DNA of 64,000 bases from Cryptomeria japonica. Taxonomy: Eukaryota; Streptophyta; Pinopsida; Cupressales; Cupressaceae. The notes below the pieces were generated by a model. That model saw only the letters and a program-made list of their open reading frames with translations, made no database searches and was not told where the DNA came from. Below, one piece after another: positions 9,955-21,384 of this stretch (positions within the stretch are counted from its first letter, which is position 1; every line of letters begins with the position of its first letter). The stretch covers positions 255,737,533 through 255,801,532 of the forward strand of contig NC_081410.1 of assembly GCF_030272615.1 (NCBI RefSeq), in the 5' to 3' direction. The position numbers and the translations under genes are program-made.

Positions 9955-11122
9955 TGTAGCATCCTAAATTGTACTCCCTTACAATTTAGTCCATATTTTG
10001 GGGCCTCACCTTAGTGTTCATCTCCCAATGCTTAATTAAGACCTAATTATGCTTGCATCATGCAGATATGGCCTTATTTTTATTTTACAGACTGCATGGC
10101 CCCTTGGTATGGCCCCAAAATAGGGTAGGACCAGGTCATGGAGCTTTGGTCCTCACTGGGACTAGGGCCCCACACTTTGGTCCTCCTTAATTGGGCCCTA
10201 TTTTGAATCCCTCTTGCATTATCAAATTTGAGCGGTAAATCTCTCTTCATGTTGTCCTATGTCGGGAATTAGCATGTTTTTTGACAAGAAAGTATATAAG
10301 GAGGCTTTCCCCTCTCATTTGTAGAAGGGAAAAATTATAATCATCAAGAATTCAAGCATTGAAGTATTCATCATCAAGCATCTCTAGAGGTCTTCAAGTT
10401 TGCATTCTTAATTCATCAATTGTGGAGCATCATTACATATTTTATTTGCAAGCATGTGAGTGTGATTAGGGTTTTGTCATGTGCATGCCATTTCATACAA
10501 CATATGTGATTACATTCAAGAAGCAAAGCATCATTATCAGTCATTGTAGATTTGAGGTATATCCTTCCATTATTTATTTTAGTATTTTTAATATTTCAAT
10601 CAAGGTTAATTCCTAAACTAGGGTTTGACTTAGGTAGACCCCTATTCCCAACCGATTTCCCTTTATTTCTATGTGTAGGAAATAAGTACAAAGCTGCAAT
10701 CTTTAGAATAAACATTATTCATAGAGACGAATCAACCCCTTTTGGTGTGCAAAAAGTTAGGAGGACTAGAGTGATAAGCATTCTGGTCCCAACATTTTTT
10801 GAGCTTTTTTGTGGATCAGATCTACATTTGCTTATACTACTCAAATCTAGGTGCGTGTCTCAATCTCGCATCTGTAGCTCACTGTTTCTACATTTTTACC
10901 TTCATTTTTCAACACTTTACCCCAATTTCAACAATTCAACTCACAAAAGAGGGTAAAAAAATACACCACATTGACTCCAATCAGTATTTAGTCCTTATCC
11001 TTGCTGGTTTGTGATTGAATCTATTGGATCTCATCCCTCTTTTGAATGTAATAGGTCACTAAGCAAAAATTAGCAGTTTCCATCCTTCTTGTGGTGGAAA
11101 CCCTAATTTTTCACCCATTACA
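9955..11122 (+). repeat. 3' LTR of LARD-A
   Basis: Partner of 27-1193; starts TGTAGCATCC and ends CCCATTACA. TATA box at 10293. The open frames at 10552-11014 are LTR sequence also present, broken, in the left LTR. Confidence 0.87.
10293..10300 (+). promoter_or_regulatory. TATA box of right LARD-A LTR
   Basis: TATATAAG followed by GAGGCTTTCCCCTCTC, aligned with the left LTR TATA at 361. Confidence 0.6.
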
Positions 11123-11623
11123 CTTCCATTTAGGAAGGTAATGACTATTCATTATGATTAATAAAATGAGGCGTTTACCTAGCTACTAGGATTTGGTCAA
11201 ATCTATTCTTACAATTTATTATGCATTAGTATAGAAAAGAGATAATTTGATAGATAAGTATATGACTATTATATGATGCATTCTTGGTGGAATTTACTAG
11301 TCATTCATTTTAATCCCTTGAAGCTTAAAAGTTCTAATATATGGGATTTTTTATTTGTATGCCATATTTATTAAACTAAACATGTCCTTAATATGTTGTT
11401 GTGTGGTTGAAATGAACACCTCATACATGTGCTAAGAGGATGTTTGGTGATATAGATGTGTGGACACTAAAATAATGTAGCCTTTTCTATCATTGTTTCA
11501 TCATAGTCTATTAGCACACATAATCGTTCATTACCCATTTGTAACCTATAACTCCTAATGTGTAATCATTTAATTAAATAAGTCTTATTTATTTAGTTAA
11601 ATCAAGGTAACAATATTCATTAA
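11123..11623. other. AT-rich stretch without recognisable features
   Basis: I see no coding frame, terminal repeat or known element signature here on either strand. Confidence 0.5.
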
Positions 11624-11760
11624 TGTAATGGATGAAAAATTATGGTTTCACAAGTTATGCTTTGTAAACTAGGAAATGACCCCACTTTCACAAACATTAC
11701 ATTAAAAGGAGGATGAACTCAATAGATCCAACCTCAATTCTATTAAGAAGAGGGTTGAAT
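11624..11760 (-). repeat. Diverged LTR end related to LARD-A, inverted
   Basis: Plus strand reads TGTAATGGATGAAAAATTA, later CATTACATTAAAAGGAGG and AATAGATCCAACC. It aligns in reverse complement with the last 120-odd bases of the LARD-A LTRs (TGTAATGGGTGAAAAATTA, ATTACATTCAAAAGAGGG, CAATAGATTCAATC). So an older related element lay here in minus orientation. Its other limits are not visible. Confidence 0.5.
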
Positions 11761-12422
11761 GCTAATTGAGGTCCTATTTCCCCTTTTGTTTGAGTTGAAA
11801 TTGTGTTTGAATTAGGTTTTAAATTGCAAATGTGTTATCCTTGATTTTCATATTGAGAAAATCGAGGGTACCCATAAATTTTTTGCCCATTTGTGGTCTT
11901 TAAACCTCTATGAACACTTTTCGAGACCATTGTCTTCGTGAGTGTGTTTTTCCCTTTTTTGTCCCTTTTTCACTTAAGTGTGAAATTTAGGTGCAAATTG
12001 GACTTATAAACCTGATTTACACCAAGTATGTCTTTTAGGTGCAAATTGGGCTTATAAACCCAATTTACACCTTCATGCAGTTGTTTTACCCCTTTAACTG
12101 TAATTCAGGTTTATAAGCTCGACTTACACCTTGCAAGTGCAAATGGGGTTTATAAACTTGATTTACACTTATTAATGACACTTCTTGTTATTAAATTCTC
12201 ATTTGTGCAAATCAAAATAGGAGTCTTTCTCTTTGATTTTTAAGTCTTTTTTCATCGTTTTATTATACATTCTATCATTTGAATTCGCTTGAGGTCAAGA
12301 GAGAAATATTTCCACAAATTCCCATTTGGGTATGTATTTCCATCTCTGGCTATTTAAGGTTTTTGAAACTCTTTTTATTTTCGAATGCATTCTTTTTATC
12401 ATTATATTCGAATGAAATATCA

Positions 12423-12440
12423 ACATCACACTTGTGATGT
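12423..12440. repeat. Short palindrome in the dyad array
   Basis: ACATCACA-CT-TGTGATGT, perfect 8-bp arms. The arm motif TTGTGATGTCAT recurs at 12473, followed by a matching GTGACATC at 12504-12511. Confidence 0.85.
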
Positions 12441-12770
12441 CATATGGGATCACTGGCCTGAATGACACCACATTTGTGATGTCATCCAGATCAATGGTCT
12501 CAGGTGACATCCTTTTAACTTTGGTTTTATTCATCACACTTCTCATATTGTGGTGTTGGGTAGGGCCATAGGTCTATCACACATCAAAATTCATTGTGGT
12601 GCATGGCAGGTTGACGACCTCACCCCACACCAAAGTATGCCCTTTGCACTATTATATCCTTGTGGTGAGAGGTGGGGACATAGGCCCACGACACACCACC
12701 CTTTTTAGTGGTGCACCAAGGATCTATGACCCCACCCCACACTGTTTTCACTGTTGTTTTTGCCATGTTA

Positions 12771-12786
12771 TACCAAAATTTTGGTA
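12771..12786. repeat. Perfect 16-bp palindrome
   Basis: TACCAAAATTTTGGTA, perfectly self-complementary, at a junction between two dyad units. Confidence 0.9.
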
Positions 12787-13196
12787 TTTGGTGGGGATGT
12801 GGGCTCATCATGTACTAAACATGGTATATGGCGGGTCTACAATTCTGCCAAACATTGACTCTTTTCCATGCCCATCCTTTGGTGCGAGGTGGGTTTATAA
12901 CCCCACGTTTCACCATTGATTTTCAAGTTGCTTTTTATTATGCTGTGTGTTAGGGTTATAAACCCACCTTACACCATAGCGTTTTTTGCTTGTAACAAGT
13001 ATAATTCAGGTTTAGGAACTCGAATTACACCTTGTTTTTGTATCTCCTCAATTGTAATTTGGGTTTCTAAACCCGAATCACACCAGTTACCCACACGTTC
13101 ATAAGTGAATTTTTGAAGCTTATAAACTAGAATATATCTCACACACATGTATATTGGGATTTTACACCCAATTTACCTCAAAGATATCAAGTTACT

Positions 13197-16100
13197 ATGA
13201 GGGTTTTGGAAACCCTAATGGCTGCAAGTACATCATTTCTAAAGATTGTTCAATTCAGATGAACAAAATGATTGATTAGTTGTATCACTATAATCCTAAT
13301 GATTTTCCCTTTCTTGGTGTTACTACCATACAAATGAAAAAATCTTCTCCAAGGAAGAGAGAGATGAAGTTCAAGAAGCAAGACCCCCATCCAGTCTTCC
13401 CGCCTTCTTCGATCACATCAAACATTGATCATATAAGAGATACATAAATAGGTCATGTTGACCTATCTGAATTTCTAAAGAGGGTTGAGCAACCTTCGTC
13501 CTACCACTAGATGGAATCTATCATCAACAATAGCATCCACCTAGTGGCAGTTTTCCCCATGTCATCTCAGGACCTCGAGTTTGTGATGGCAATTGCAAAC
13601 CACTTTGATCTAGTCAGTAGAAGTGTAAAAGATGAAATTGGAAAGAAGTTGATAAAGCTTGATAAGGACTTCTTTGACACTATTTTCAAGTGTCCTAGTA
13701 TTGAGAAGTATTCTAACATTACAATGCAATCAGATATAGCCTACTTTGATATAAACTATGACAAGTGTAGGTGAAATATGAATGATATCTGGCTAAAGAC
13801 CCCAAGGCCTACCATTGCTAGATGGCCAGAGACTTTTCCAAGAAGTGACTTCATTGAAAAAGTCAATGATTTGATAACTCTTTTGAGTAGGGTGAAAGGT
13901 CTTCCCACCTAAAACACCTACTATAAATGGATGTATCAATACATTCATGTGATAAGGAAAAATAAGGAGAATATATTTTGGGTAAAATAAATCAGTGATG
14001 CCATTTGTGAGCAGCTCACTAATGTGCCTACCACACTCAAGTTCTACATGATTTTGTACTTCGTATATGTTGTGGCTTCAATGAGACTCTTTTCTGGACT
14101 ATCTACAACTGCTAATAGGAGGCAAGTTGGCAAGTTGAGGTACACAAATATTACTCCCAGTTGGTTCTTCATAATAGTCATTAATCATTTCCGAAGAGTA
14201 AATGATGCTTTCTTCGGGTATTGCATGGTTATATTTAATAAGAAGTTGTATAATAAGAGTATCTAATCATGATTGAGAAGTGGTCAACCAATATGGATGC
14301 ATGTTTCTGCAATTTTTGATCTTCACATACCTCAGAGTTCGCTGCTTCAATGGTGAGCTCTTCATGCTCCCTAGATATCCTTCTGACAAGATTATGTTGA
14401 TGGAGCTATCTCATCAAATGAATGCAACGCATGAGGCCCAATCTAGTTCTCATACAACAAGTTTGAAGTTCATTCTTACCATTGGTAGATATTCCATCAA
14501 TTCTATCTTCAAAGACAAAGCAATGGAAGAGGAAATGAGAAGAGTTACCATGAGGTTCTTGAAGGCCAGTAAGGACTTTGACTATAGAGGGATGAGAAAT
14601 AAGTTGAAGAAGGCATATGTTCATGTGCATTGAATTGAAGATGTTTGGGCGGATTGCAAGTTTGAGCATGATATTAGAAAGCTTGACTATTGTCAGCTAA
14701 CAATTGATGAAATTTGAGAATTCAATCTTGTTGATATTCCAGATGATTTGGAGGATGATACCATAATGCATTGGACCTTGCCTATGTTGACAACAAAGTT
14801 TTCTCTACTGATTTTCCTCTCATATAATTGTCTCAAAAATAATGCATTTCAATCAAAGATCGATTTCAAAGTATTCTTATGAATACAAGTGTGTGGATTT
14901 CAAGCAAAGGTATTCCATTGAAACCCTTCTCCTCTGGTTCTGATGATATGACTACTGGCCTAATGGGAAGAAGATCTAAAATTAGAACCAATAACAAGAA
15001 GGATCTCACCACTCCATCCAAGCTCCCAAACTGAAGTTCACATTTGGAACTAAGAAAGGGAAAGATCAAGGAGAGCCATCAACCTCTAATGTTAATGAGA
15101 GTCTGAAGTACCAAATGAATGATTGGAGGGCGAGCATCCTGATGAAGAACCAATTGATGTTGACCAATTGGAAGAAGAATAAGAAGGTGATTAGGAACAA
15201 GGTGAATTTGATGAGGAAAAGTTGTTGCAAGTAGACAAGTCCTTACCCCAGGTACCTCCTTCTTTATCTACATTATAGATTCCTATTTCTACTTCTAAGT
15301 TAGAGCCCTCTGGTGGTTACTTGTATTTCCCCCACAAATGTTATTTATGTGTCTTCTACTAGTGCTAGTGAATCTACCCTAGATACTCCTCATGAAAACA
15401 TTGAGAATATTTTCTCATATTTTCCGTCATTGTCTGAAGTATTTCCCACTAGGATGGATGATTTTGACAAGTTCATGAATGAGTCTGCTCCTAGATCTAA
15501 CGAATCATCCCTTGAAAATCCCACCAATGTTGTCACCATGACATCTCCTATTGTGACCACCATCGTTCAAGATTATATCAATCCCTCTTAGGGTGTGGTA
15601 GTAGGTGAGGATTATGATTTAAATTTTCCACCTTGGTTGTTGTCCAATGTGCCAAAGAGAAAGAAACAAGTAGTCTCTCCCGAAGACTTTAATTTTAGTC
15701 AACTTGTCCCTATCAAACTTGAGACTGTCAAGAAAGCTAAAACTTTGTCAAGGGTAAAATTTGACAAAAATAGGAACAATAATGTCAAGGTTGCTATTCC
15801 CCCTCCAAATGAAGTTGTTGGTGAGATCCAAGATTCAGACTATGTCATCCACATGATTGATTTAGGGAAGCAAACTCATTATTCCATGGCACAGGATGCT
15901 CAATCAGCCTTGGAGGCCCTAATGTCCAGGAACGATGAATATAAAGAAAAAAAGGATCAGATCAAGGCATGAATTGAGTAGCTCACCTCAATTCTCATCA
16001 AAGTAACTAGGTCCTTGAAAGCTATTGAAACAGTGGCCTCATCTTTGGACGAACAGGTTGTTAAAAGAGCTGAGCAAGCAACATCTCAAAGCAGAGTTGG

Positions 16101-16770
16101 AGGGGAATGGATGGATAAAATATTGAGTCAAGGTACATAAATCCTAAGTTTAGCTTGCACCACTGTTAGTAACCTTGATGTCATGAGAACAAAAGTATAC
16201 AACACCATAGAAGATTTCTCCCAGGAACTTGAAACATAAGAAAAGGATTTTGAAGCCTGGCTAAAATTTGAAGATTGATCCAGATGATATCATTCAAAAT
16301 GGGGTTATCACTTCACGACGCGTGTACATTAAGCAATGAGAAACATTGGAGCATCATATGAATATCCTAGAGCACCTAGTCAAGGATATAAGGAAGGTCC
16401 AAAAAGAATGTGCAGATAAAAAGAAAGACATTGTTGCTAAAATCTCTGAAATTCCATGTGTTTTCCTCGATGAGAATGAAAAAGGTGCTTGATGTGGATG
16501 AAATCATTAAAGAATTAAGCTTTCTTTTTACTACCGAGGTAGATAGGGATGACTTCTCTTTGTCCTCGATTGATAGATTACTTGATCTTCAATTTATCTT
16601 GGATTTTATGGATTCACTCCTGAATAAATACTAGAAGTGTTGTACTGACTTGGAAGATTACATCATCAGGGTTAAAGTCATCACCGACAATACTCAGGGA
16701 CCTAATGGAGTTCAAATGAAGAATGCTATGTAGAAGTTTTAAGAATTTGAGAAGCAAGATTCAACTTGAG
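13197..16770 (+). pseudogene. Long broken ORF, unrecognised, probably element-encoded
   Basis: Coding-like pieces on the plus strand at 13511-13774, 14024-14266, 15313-15591 and 15595-15972, joined through stops and frameshifts over about 3.5 kb. The first half is hydrophobic/aromatic-rich with recurring W and Y (TPRPTIARWPETFPRSDFIE, KWMYQYIHVI), like a capsid-sized globular domain. An acidic, Ser/Thr-rich linker follows, then a coiled-coil tail. I do not recognise the family. Position downstream of a repeat array and upstream of a possible polypurine tract and LTR start (16770-16776) suggests the gag-like product of another non-autonomous element. This is inference. Confidence 0.55.
15595..16634 (+). 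pseudogene. C-terminal coiled-coil region of the unknown ORF
   Basis: Part of the preceding relic. From 15595 the frame gives a basic region (PKRKKQ) and then charged heptad-like runs such as SALEALMSRNDEYKEKKDQI. Past stops come SLKAIETVASSLDEQVVKRA and, in a shifted frame near 16340-16450, HHMNILEHLVKDIRKVQKEC. Such alternating Leu/Ile and Lys/Glu spacing indicates coiled coils. No catalytic motif is visible. Confidence 0.5.
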
Positions 16771-16795
16771 GAAAATGACACTTAGTCATTTTCCT
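16769..16795. repeat. Perfect 11-bp inverted repeat
   Basis: AGGAAAATGAC, 5-nt loop ACTTA, GTCATTTTCCT. The purine-rich left arm followed by TGACAC at 16776 could also be a polypurine tract plus LTR start. A TATA-like TATATATA lies at 16963-16970. Confidence 0.8.
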
Positions 16796-17040
16796 GTTTT
16801 TCCCAGTGGCATTTGATTATGTTAATCGACACCTCAGGTGTAATTTTGTAGTTGCACATGTGTATCTGTTGAGTGCACAAGTCCTAAGTCAAATCAAACT
16901 CTTCTTTTGACTTAGTCTTAGAATTAGTTGTAATTTACTATTTTCATGTTGTACCCCTCTTTTATATATATGAGGGTCATTATTGTAATAAGGATCTTTT
17001 TTCTATCATTATTTATGCAACGAAACTTTGCCAAAGTGAA
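16776..17040 (+). repeat. Possible LTR start with TATA box
   Basis: TGACACTTAG follows a purine run (GAGGAAAA). About 190 bases on is CTCTTTTATATATATGAGGG, a good plant TATA context. No partner copy was found in the window, so the right boundary and the nature of this piece are uncertain. Confidence 0.3.
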
Positions 17041-20000
17041 GAACAAATTGAGACTTGGTGTTCATTTTGTAAATTTGCAATTTAATCAAGAAGGAGATAA
17101 GCTTGGAATTAAAAAATTATTTTGAGTAAAATATTATATGTGGTATGAATGCTCTTATGTCATTGGTATCATATATTCTTGAATGATTAAAATTGGATAT
17201 AGTTTTTGGTGCTAGATATTGAATACTTTTTGAGTCTTTGCAACTAATCTTTGAGTTACTTTGAAAAATCAAGAATTGGGAATTGGTTGAGATAAGGTTG
17301 CTGTAAGTCTTTGAGATTTTACAAGTTATCTCTAGAATTTGTATTTAAAAGATAAAAAAATAGAGTCTTTTTGCTATACAAATTATCTGGTTAGAGTAGA
17401 AGATCTTTTAATATAGTTGTAAGTCTTTGAGTTGACAATATATTTGGGTTACAGTGGTTGACAAGAATTCAGTATACAAAAGAATCTTTGAGTTCTTAGG
17501 TGTGCATAATTCCCATCCCTAAGTCATTTTTAGAAAAAAGGAAGTAATGGAAGACTTTGTTCTTTCACAGTCATGTTACTTCCCAGGTAGATTAATTCTA
17601 ATATTTTAGCAAGTTTTGAGTTGTTTAAGTTAAGGGAAATCTATTCTTAAAAGAGAATTAGATGGAACTGGTTTTGAATAAAGAGAAATATGTTGTTATT
17701 ATACCTTGGATTAGTGTAAAGTTAGCAAACAGATAAAATAGAAAGTAATTGGAGTAGAAGGGGGAGCCTTCCCTTTAATTAGGAGGGATCATATCTTGCC
17801 TTCTATGAGATGATGTCATAAGTGCTATCGTGAAACACAAATTTTATGAACCTTTACCAATCTACAAAATTTTCACCTTACAAAATGTTAAATCATTAGC
17901 AAACAATGAGAAATTGAAATGAAATAATGAAAACACAATATTGCAAAAGTCAAAACAAGTAAACTGGGATCTAAGCAGAAGAAGTGGGTCAGAATTTGTT
18001 GGCACATTTTCACATTTTTATACATCTTGGATTGACCCACCATGATGGATTTGACTTTATAATCACGCTATCTCGCATCCCTAAAAATTTAGAAAAGAAG
18101 TTTATAGGACTATGGTGGTCACCACCATAGTCCCAAACTTTTTCCCCCAAATTTCGGGAGCTCAATTCTAAGTCAACTTGTTATCAAATTTAAAATTAGG
18201 ATTTCATATACAAAGCCTTTCTTTCACTCATTTGAGGATCCTAATCTAGAAATTTGAAAATAAATCCTTGTGAGGTGAAAGGGAAGCTTTTGTGTGAAGT
18301 ATAAATCATCAAATTCATTTCATCAATCAAGTCTTCATCAACATTTTTATCAACCATGGAAGCTTTAGGAGATATTGGAGAATAATAACAAGATCATCGA
18401 CTGTAAATTGGCTTGTACGTCATCCTTAGGATTTGGTATGCTTTCATGTTATTTTCATCTCTATTTAAGTTTTAGATCTACACATCATTGATTTTTAGAT
18501 TTTCATTATTCCTTTAGATCCATATTGCATTTGTGATTTTAAGCATTTACATTCACTCATTTTAGGGTTTTTACTAAAAACATAAGGTAGAACTCTAGTT
18601 TGCAATCAATTCATAAGAATTTTACACACATGATATTCTAGGGAACACACACTTTTCAATACAATATCAACTATTTGTGGAGGTGGAAATGACCAAAAAA
18701 GGGGGTTTGACTAAAGGAAAACCCTATATAGCCATATACACATCATTTTCCAGCTTACAAGTGGAATTATAGGTTTCCATTGTAGTGGTCAATTTTTGGG
18801 AGATCCGACAGACAAACACAGGCCCAATATCAGGATATGGACCTTTATGAAGCACTTCAACTTCATTCTCCACCATTTGATGTAGATCGGTTGCCTTTTC
18901 AATCAACACTCTCAAATTTGTAGCTCTTTCCTGTGGCAAGATTTTTGTGGAACCAAGGATTCTGAGTTGTTTTCCCCTCAAGTGAGGAACCTCTTTGAGT
19001 CACCAAATCTATAGACTTGTCTATAGGATAATCTTAGTTTTATATTCCTACTGACTCACTTTATTTCTTCCTTTTACTCATAATTGTTTTGAAGCATTTT
19101 ATGTTTGGAAGCTCGCTTTGACACGTGTCAAGTTAGTGGAAGTTTTGAAATCTTTTAGTGCGATCACCTTTTTGGGATCATGCATGACTTCCACCCGTTT
19201 GTTATGCGCATTTGTTTGTTTTAAGAGGGGCCAAGCTTCTAAGAGCATGAGGTGTTGGCACATGTTGATATCTCAAAGATTCAAGATTTAGAAGGAGAAA
19301 AAAGAAAATAAAGGTCCGTTGGCTCACCACATCACCCAAAATGAGTAGAACCAAGTGGGGCTAATGACTTGTTCACATGGTTCAACCTTTTGTACTGAGA
19401 ATCATTGCAATAGAATAATCATGGAGATGTAGCTAGCATCTCATGGGATGCATGATAAGTTACTCATGGTGAGAAAAGATCATTAATGAAGATGGTTGTA
19501 GTAGTAATTAGGGGATCTTTCCAAGCGTTATTGTGTGACAATCTTTCTATTTTCAAGAATATATGGGATTTGGGACTAAGGCTTCTATAATTTTTTTTGA
19601 TGTTTTAATGAAAGGGATTAAGATTCTAAAGATTAATAATTAACTAAAAGAATTTTATGCTTTTAAATACTTTGTTATGATGCTCAGATCTTAATTTCAA
19701 CTAAAGAATGAATGAGGAAGACATATCAAACTATGCCTAGATTGCCTTTTCTGTGCATTTAAATCTCTGAAGTGAATGTTTGAAATTCTATGTGCAAGTG
19801 ATTATTTTACATTGTCTATGATTTTACTTTTACAAATTTTTTTGGGGATATAGGTTTTAAATAAGGTGTGGTCACTCTCTTTCATTAGCCTATATTGTTG
19901 TGATTTTAAACTACTTTATGAATCTAGTGGATCTAAATGTGTGATATCTCAAAGTAATGAAGAAAAATGTATTTCTATTCACCCTTAATAGACACATCTC

Positions 20001-21379
20001 ACAAAAAGATCTGAATATTACATTGTGTTAGGTTGAGCCTATATGTCTTTTGTATATTTCTATCAATGAAGAGATACTGGTATTATATGCTCTAGTTAGG
20101 AAATTACATGATTTATTCATCCTAATTCTGGTTTTTCATATCTTTATAATCTTTTGGCATTCTACGTTAAATATAGTTTGCTTTGTAAGTTTCTCTTTCT
20201 TCCCCTTTTCTCCCTTGCAGTAAATGAACAGATGGCTTCTAAAATCTTGGAGGTTGTTTAGTGAAGCATACTAAGTCCCCCATTCACTAAACTTCTCATA
20301 AGGTTGTTTTCGAGAGTGTGAATTCAAGGATCAATGTTAACAATGTCAAACATAATGATAGTAGAGTTTGATGCTAATGTAGACAAAGAAGTCAATGTGT
20401 TGGACCTACAAAGAATTAGCAACATATATTATTTTCTTTCTTAATAAATACGCTCTTGATTAATTCACCTATGATAATAAAATGATGTATGTTGATTCCT
20501 CGAAATACAATCCTTAGATACATAATTCACACTTTGAGTGTACATGTTGACAAATAGCATAAATGTCTAGGATTGTTAGCCATAGAATACCCAAAAAACA
20601 TTTGATTTTTTTTAAGTGGGATGCATTAACACCTATGTTTTGACTATCTAGTGTGAACTAGACTTAGAATTATTATTGTTCATTTATTGCATAAAAAATC
20701 AATCTTAAATGGATAAAATTATTATTTTAATAATAAATGATATTATTTTCTATTTAAATGGTAAAAAGGGTTTTGAAGGGCACCTAAAACTCAATTACAA
20801 TAGGTAAAGATTAGTAAAGCATTAGTTGACCATCAACAAACTAGTAGCAAAGTTGCAAACAAGTCATAAAAAATATAGAGCAATAATACAAAATAAAAAC
20901 AAACACAAAATTACATTTTCTTCAAAGTCACAATTTCTTCCATCTCTTATAAAAACTTTTATCAAGATCCATGGATAGAAAATATTGTTATCCTTGATTT
21001 TCTATCATTATCTCAAATTGCTAATATTTTTTGTGTGAGTGTATGAGCAAGTGTCCATAGATTCAAGAGTAGGAACATGGATTTAATTTGTTGTATTACC
21101 TAACCCAACACCTAGGTGGTAACAATTACCAAAAGTTTAGATGTGTTTTGTGTGATTGTTGGTTACAATTATTGTTATTTTAGCATAGGTGTGATTGTCG
21201 TGTTTCACCTATATGTTAGTTTCATTTAGATATCATTTTTGTGACTTTGTGCTTAGTCTTATTAAACTTCTAAATGAATACGAGGTTAAAGGTCCTAAAC
21301 TTGACATTACATTTTGGAAAGGGGACTCTACCTAGTTATTTGGGCCAAAGTAGAAGTGACTTAGATACAATTTTCATTA
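17041..21379. other. Long stretch without supported genes
   Basis: AT-rich relict sequence. At 17200-17500 the motif TCTTTGAGTT/AGTCTTTGAG recurs about six times. 18107-18133 is a perfect inverted repeat. A minus frame at 18724-18981 (86 codons, charged) resembles nothing I know and is unsupported by context. The remainder up to the LARD-B insertion site shows no domain or terminal repeat. Confidence 0.5.
18107..18133. repeat. Perfect 13-bp inverted repeat
   Basis: GGACTATGGTGGT, one base C, ACCACCATAGTCC: a 27-bp perfect palindrome apart from the centre, in otherwise featureless sequence. Confidence 0.9.
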
Positions 21380-21384
21380 AAGTT
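21380..21384. repeat. Left target site duplication of LARD-B
   Basis: AAGTT, identical to 34837-34841. Confidence 0.88.

Larger units (their letters stand above)
27..11122 (+). mobile_element. LARD-A: large non-autonomous LTR retrotransposon
   Basis: Two direct repeats of about 1.17 kb (27-1193 and 9955-11122) share their whole length. They open TGTA...TCCTAAATTG and close ACCCATTACA, the TG...CA form of an LTR. A purine-rich stretch lies just before the right copy. The interior holds only a relict gag-like frame with a G-patch (about 5804-7316) and long T-rich non-coding sequence; no protease, RT or integrase was found, so it must have moved with enzymes made elsewhere. It hosts a chromovirus at 1370-5663 and a TRIM at 7854-8196. 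The flanking 5-mers (TTTCT left, CTTCC right) do not match, so the target duplication is lost or the ends are slightly off. Confidence 0.85.
11990..13179. repeat. Array of palindromic (dyad) units
   Basis: More than twelve diverged units of about 30-40 bp, each an inverted repeat of the form GGTGcaa..GGGT-TATA-ACCC..ttaCACC. Examples are 11990-12023, 12038-12071 (nearly perfect over 34 bp), 12097-12130, 12137-12168, 12596-12631, 12661-12700, 12709-12743, 12783-12817, 12821-12857, 12879-12914, 12945-12976, 12998-13033, 13051-13086 and 13148-13179. Spacing is mostly 40-65 bp. Centres are often the self-complementary TTATAA. Units differ in sequence but keep arm pairing, as if symmetry were retained. 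The array ends just before the start of the relict ORF at 13197. Confidence 0.8.

Noticed and set aside
10552-11014. 71-134 codon frames in the right LARD-A LTR
   Set aside because: They lie wholly within LTR sequence and are not kept open in the left LTR.
12596-12919. 107-codon plus-strand ORF and its 63-codon minus-strand partner (12620-12811)
   Set aside because: Both read through the palindromic array; openness on both strands follows from the inverted repeats, and the residues show no domain.
11990-13179. CRISPR-like array
   Set aside because: Units are diverged palindromes with irregular spacing in plant nuclear DNA; no identical repeats, spacers or Cas genes.
18724-18981. 86-codon minus-strand ORF
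   Set aside because: Charged but unmatched, with no neighbouring coding signal; not enough to call a gene.
20200-20240. Possible intron 3' splice site (polypyrimidine run, then TTGCAG)
   Set aside because: No exon-like frame or matching donor could be supported around it.
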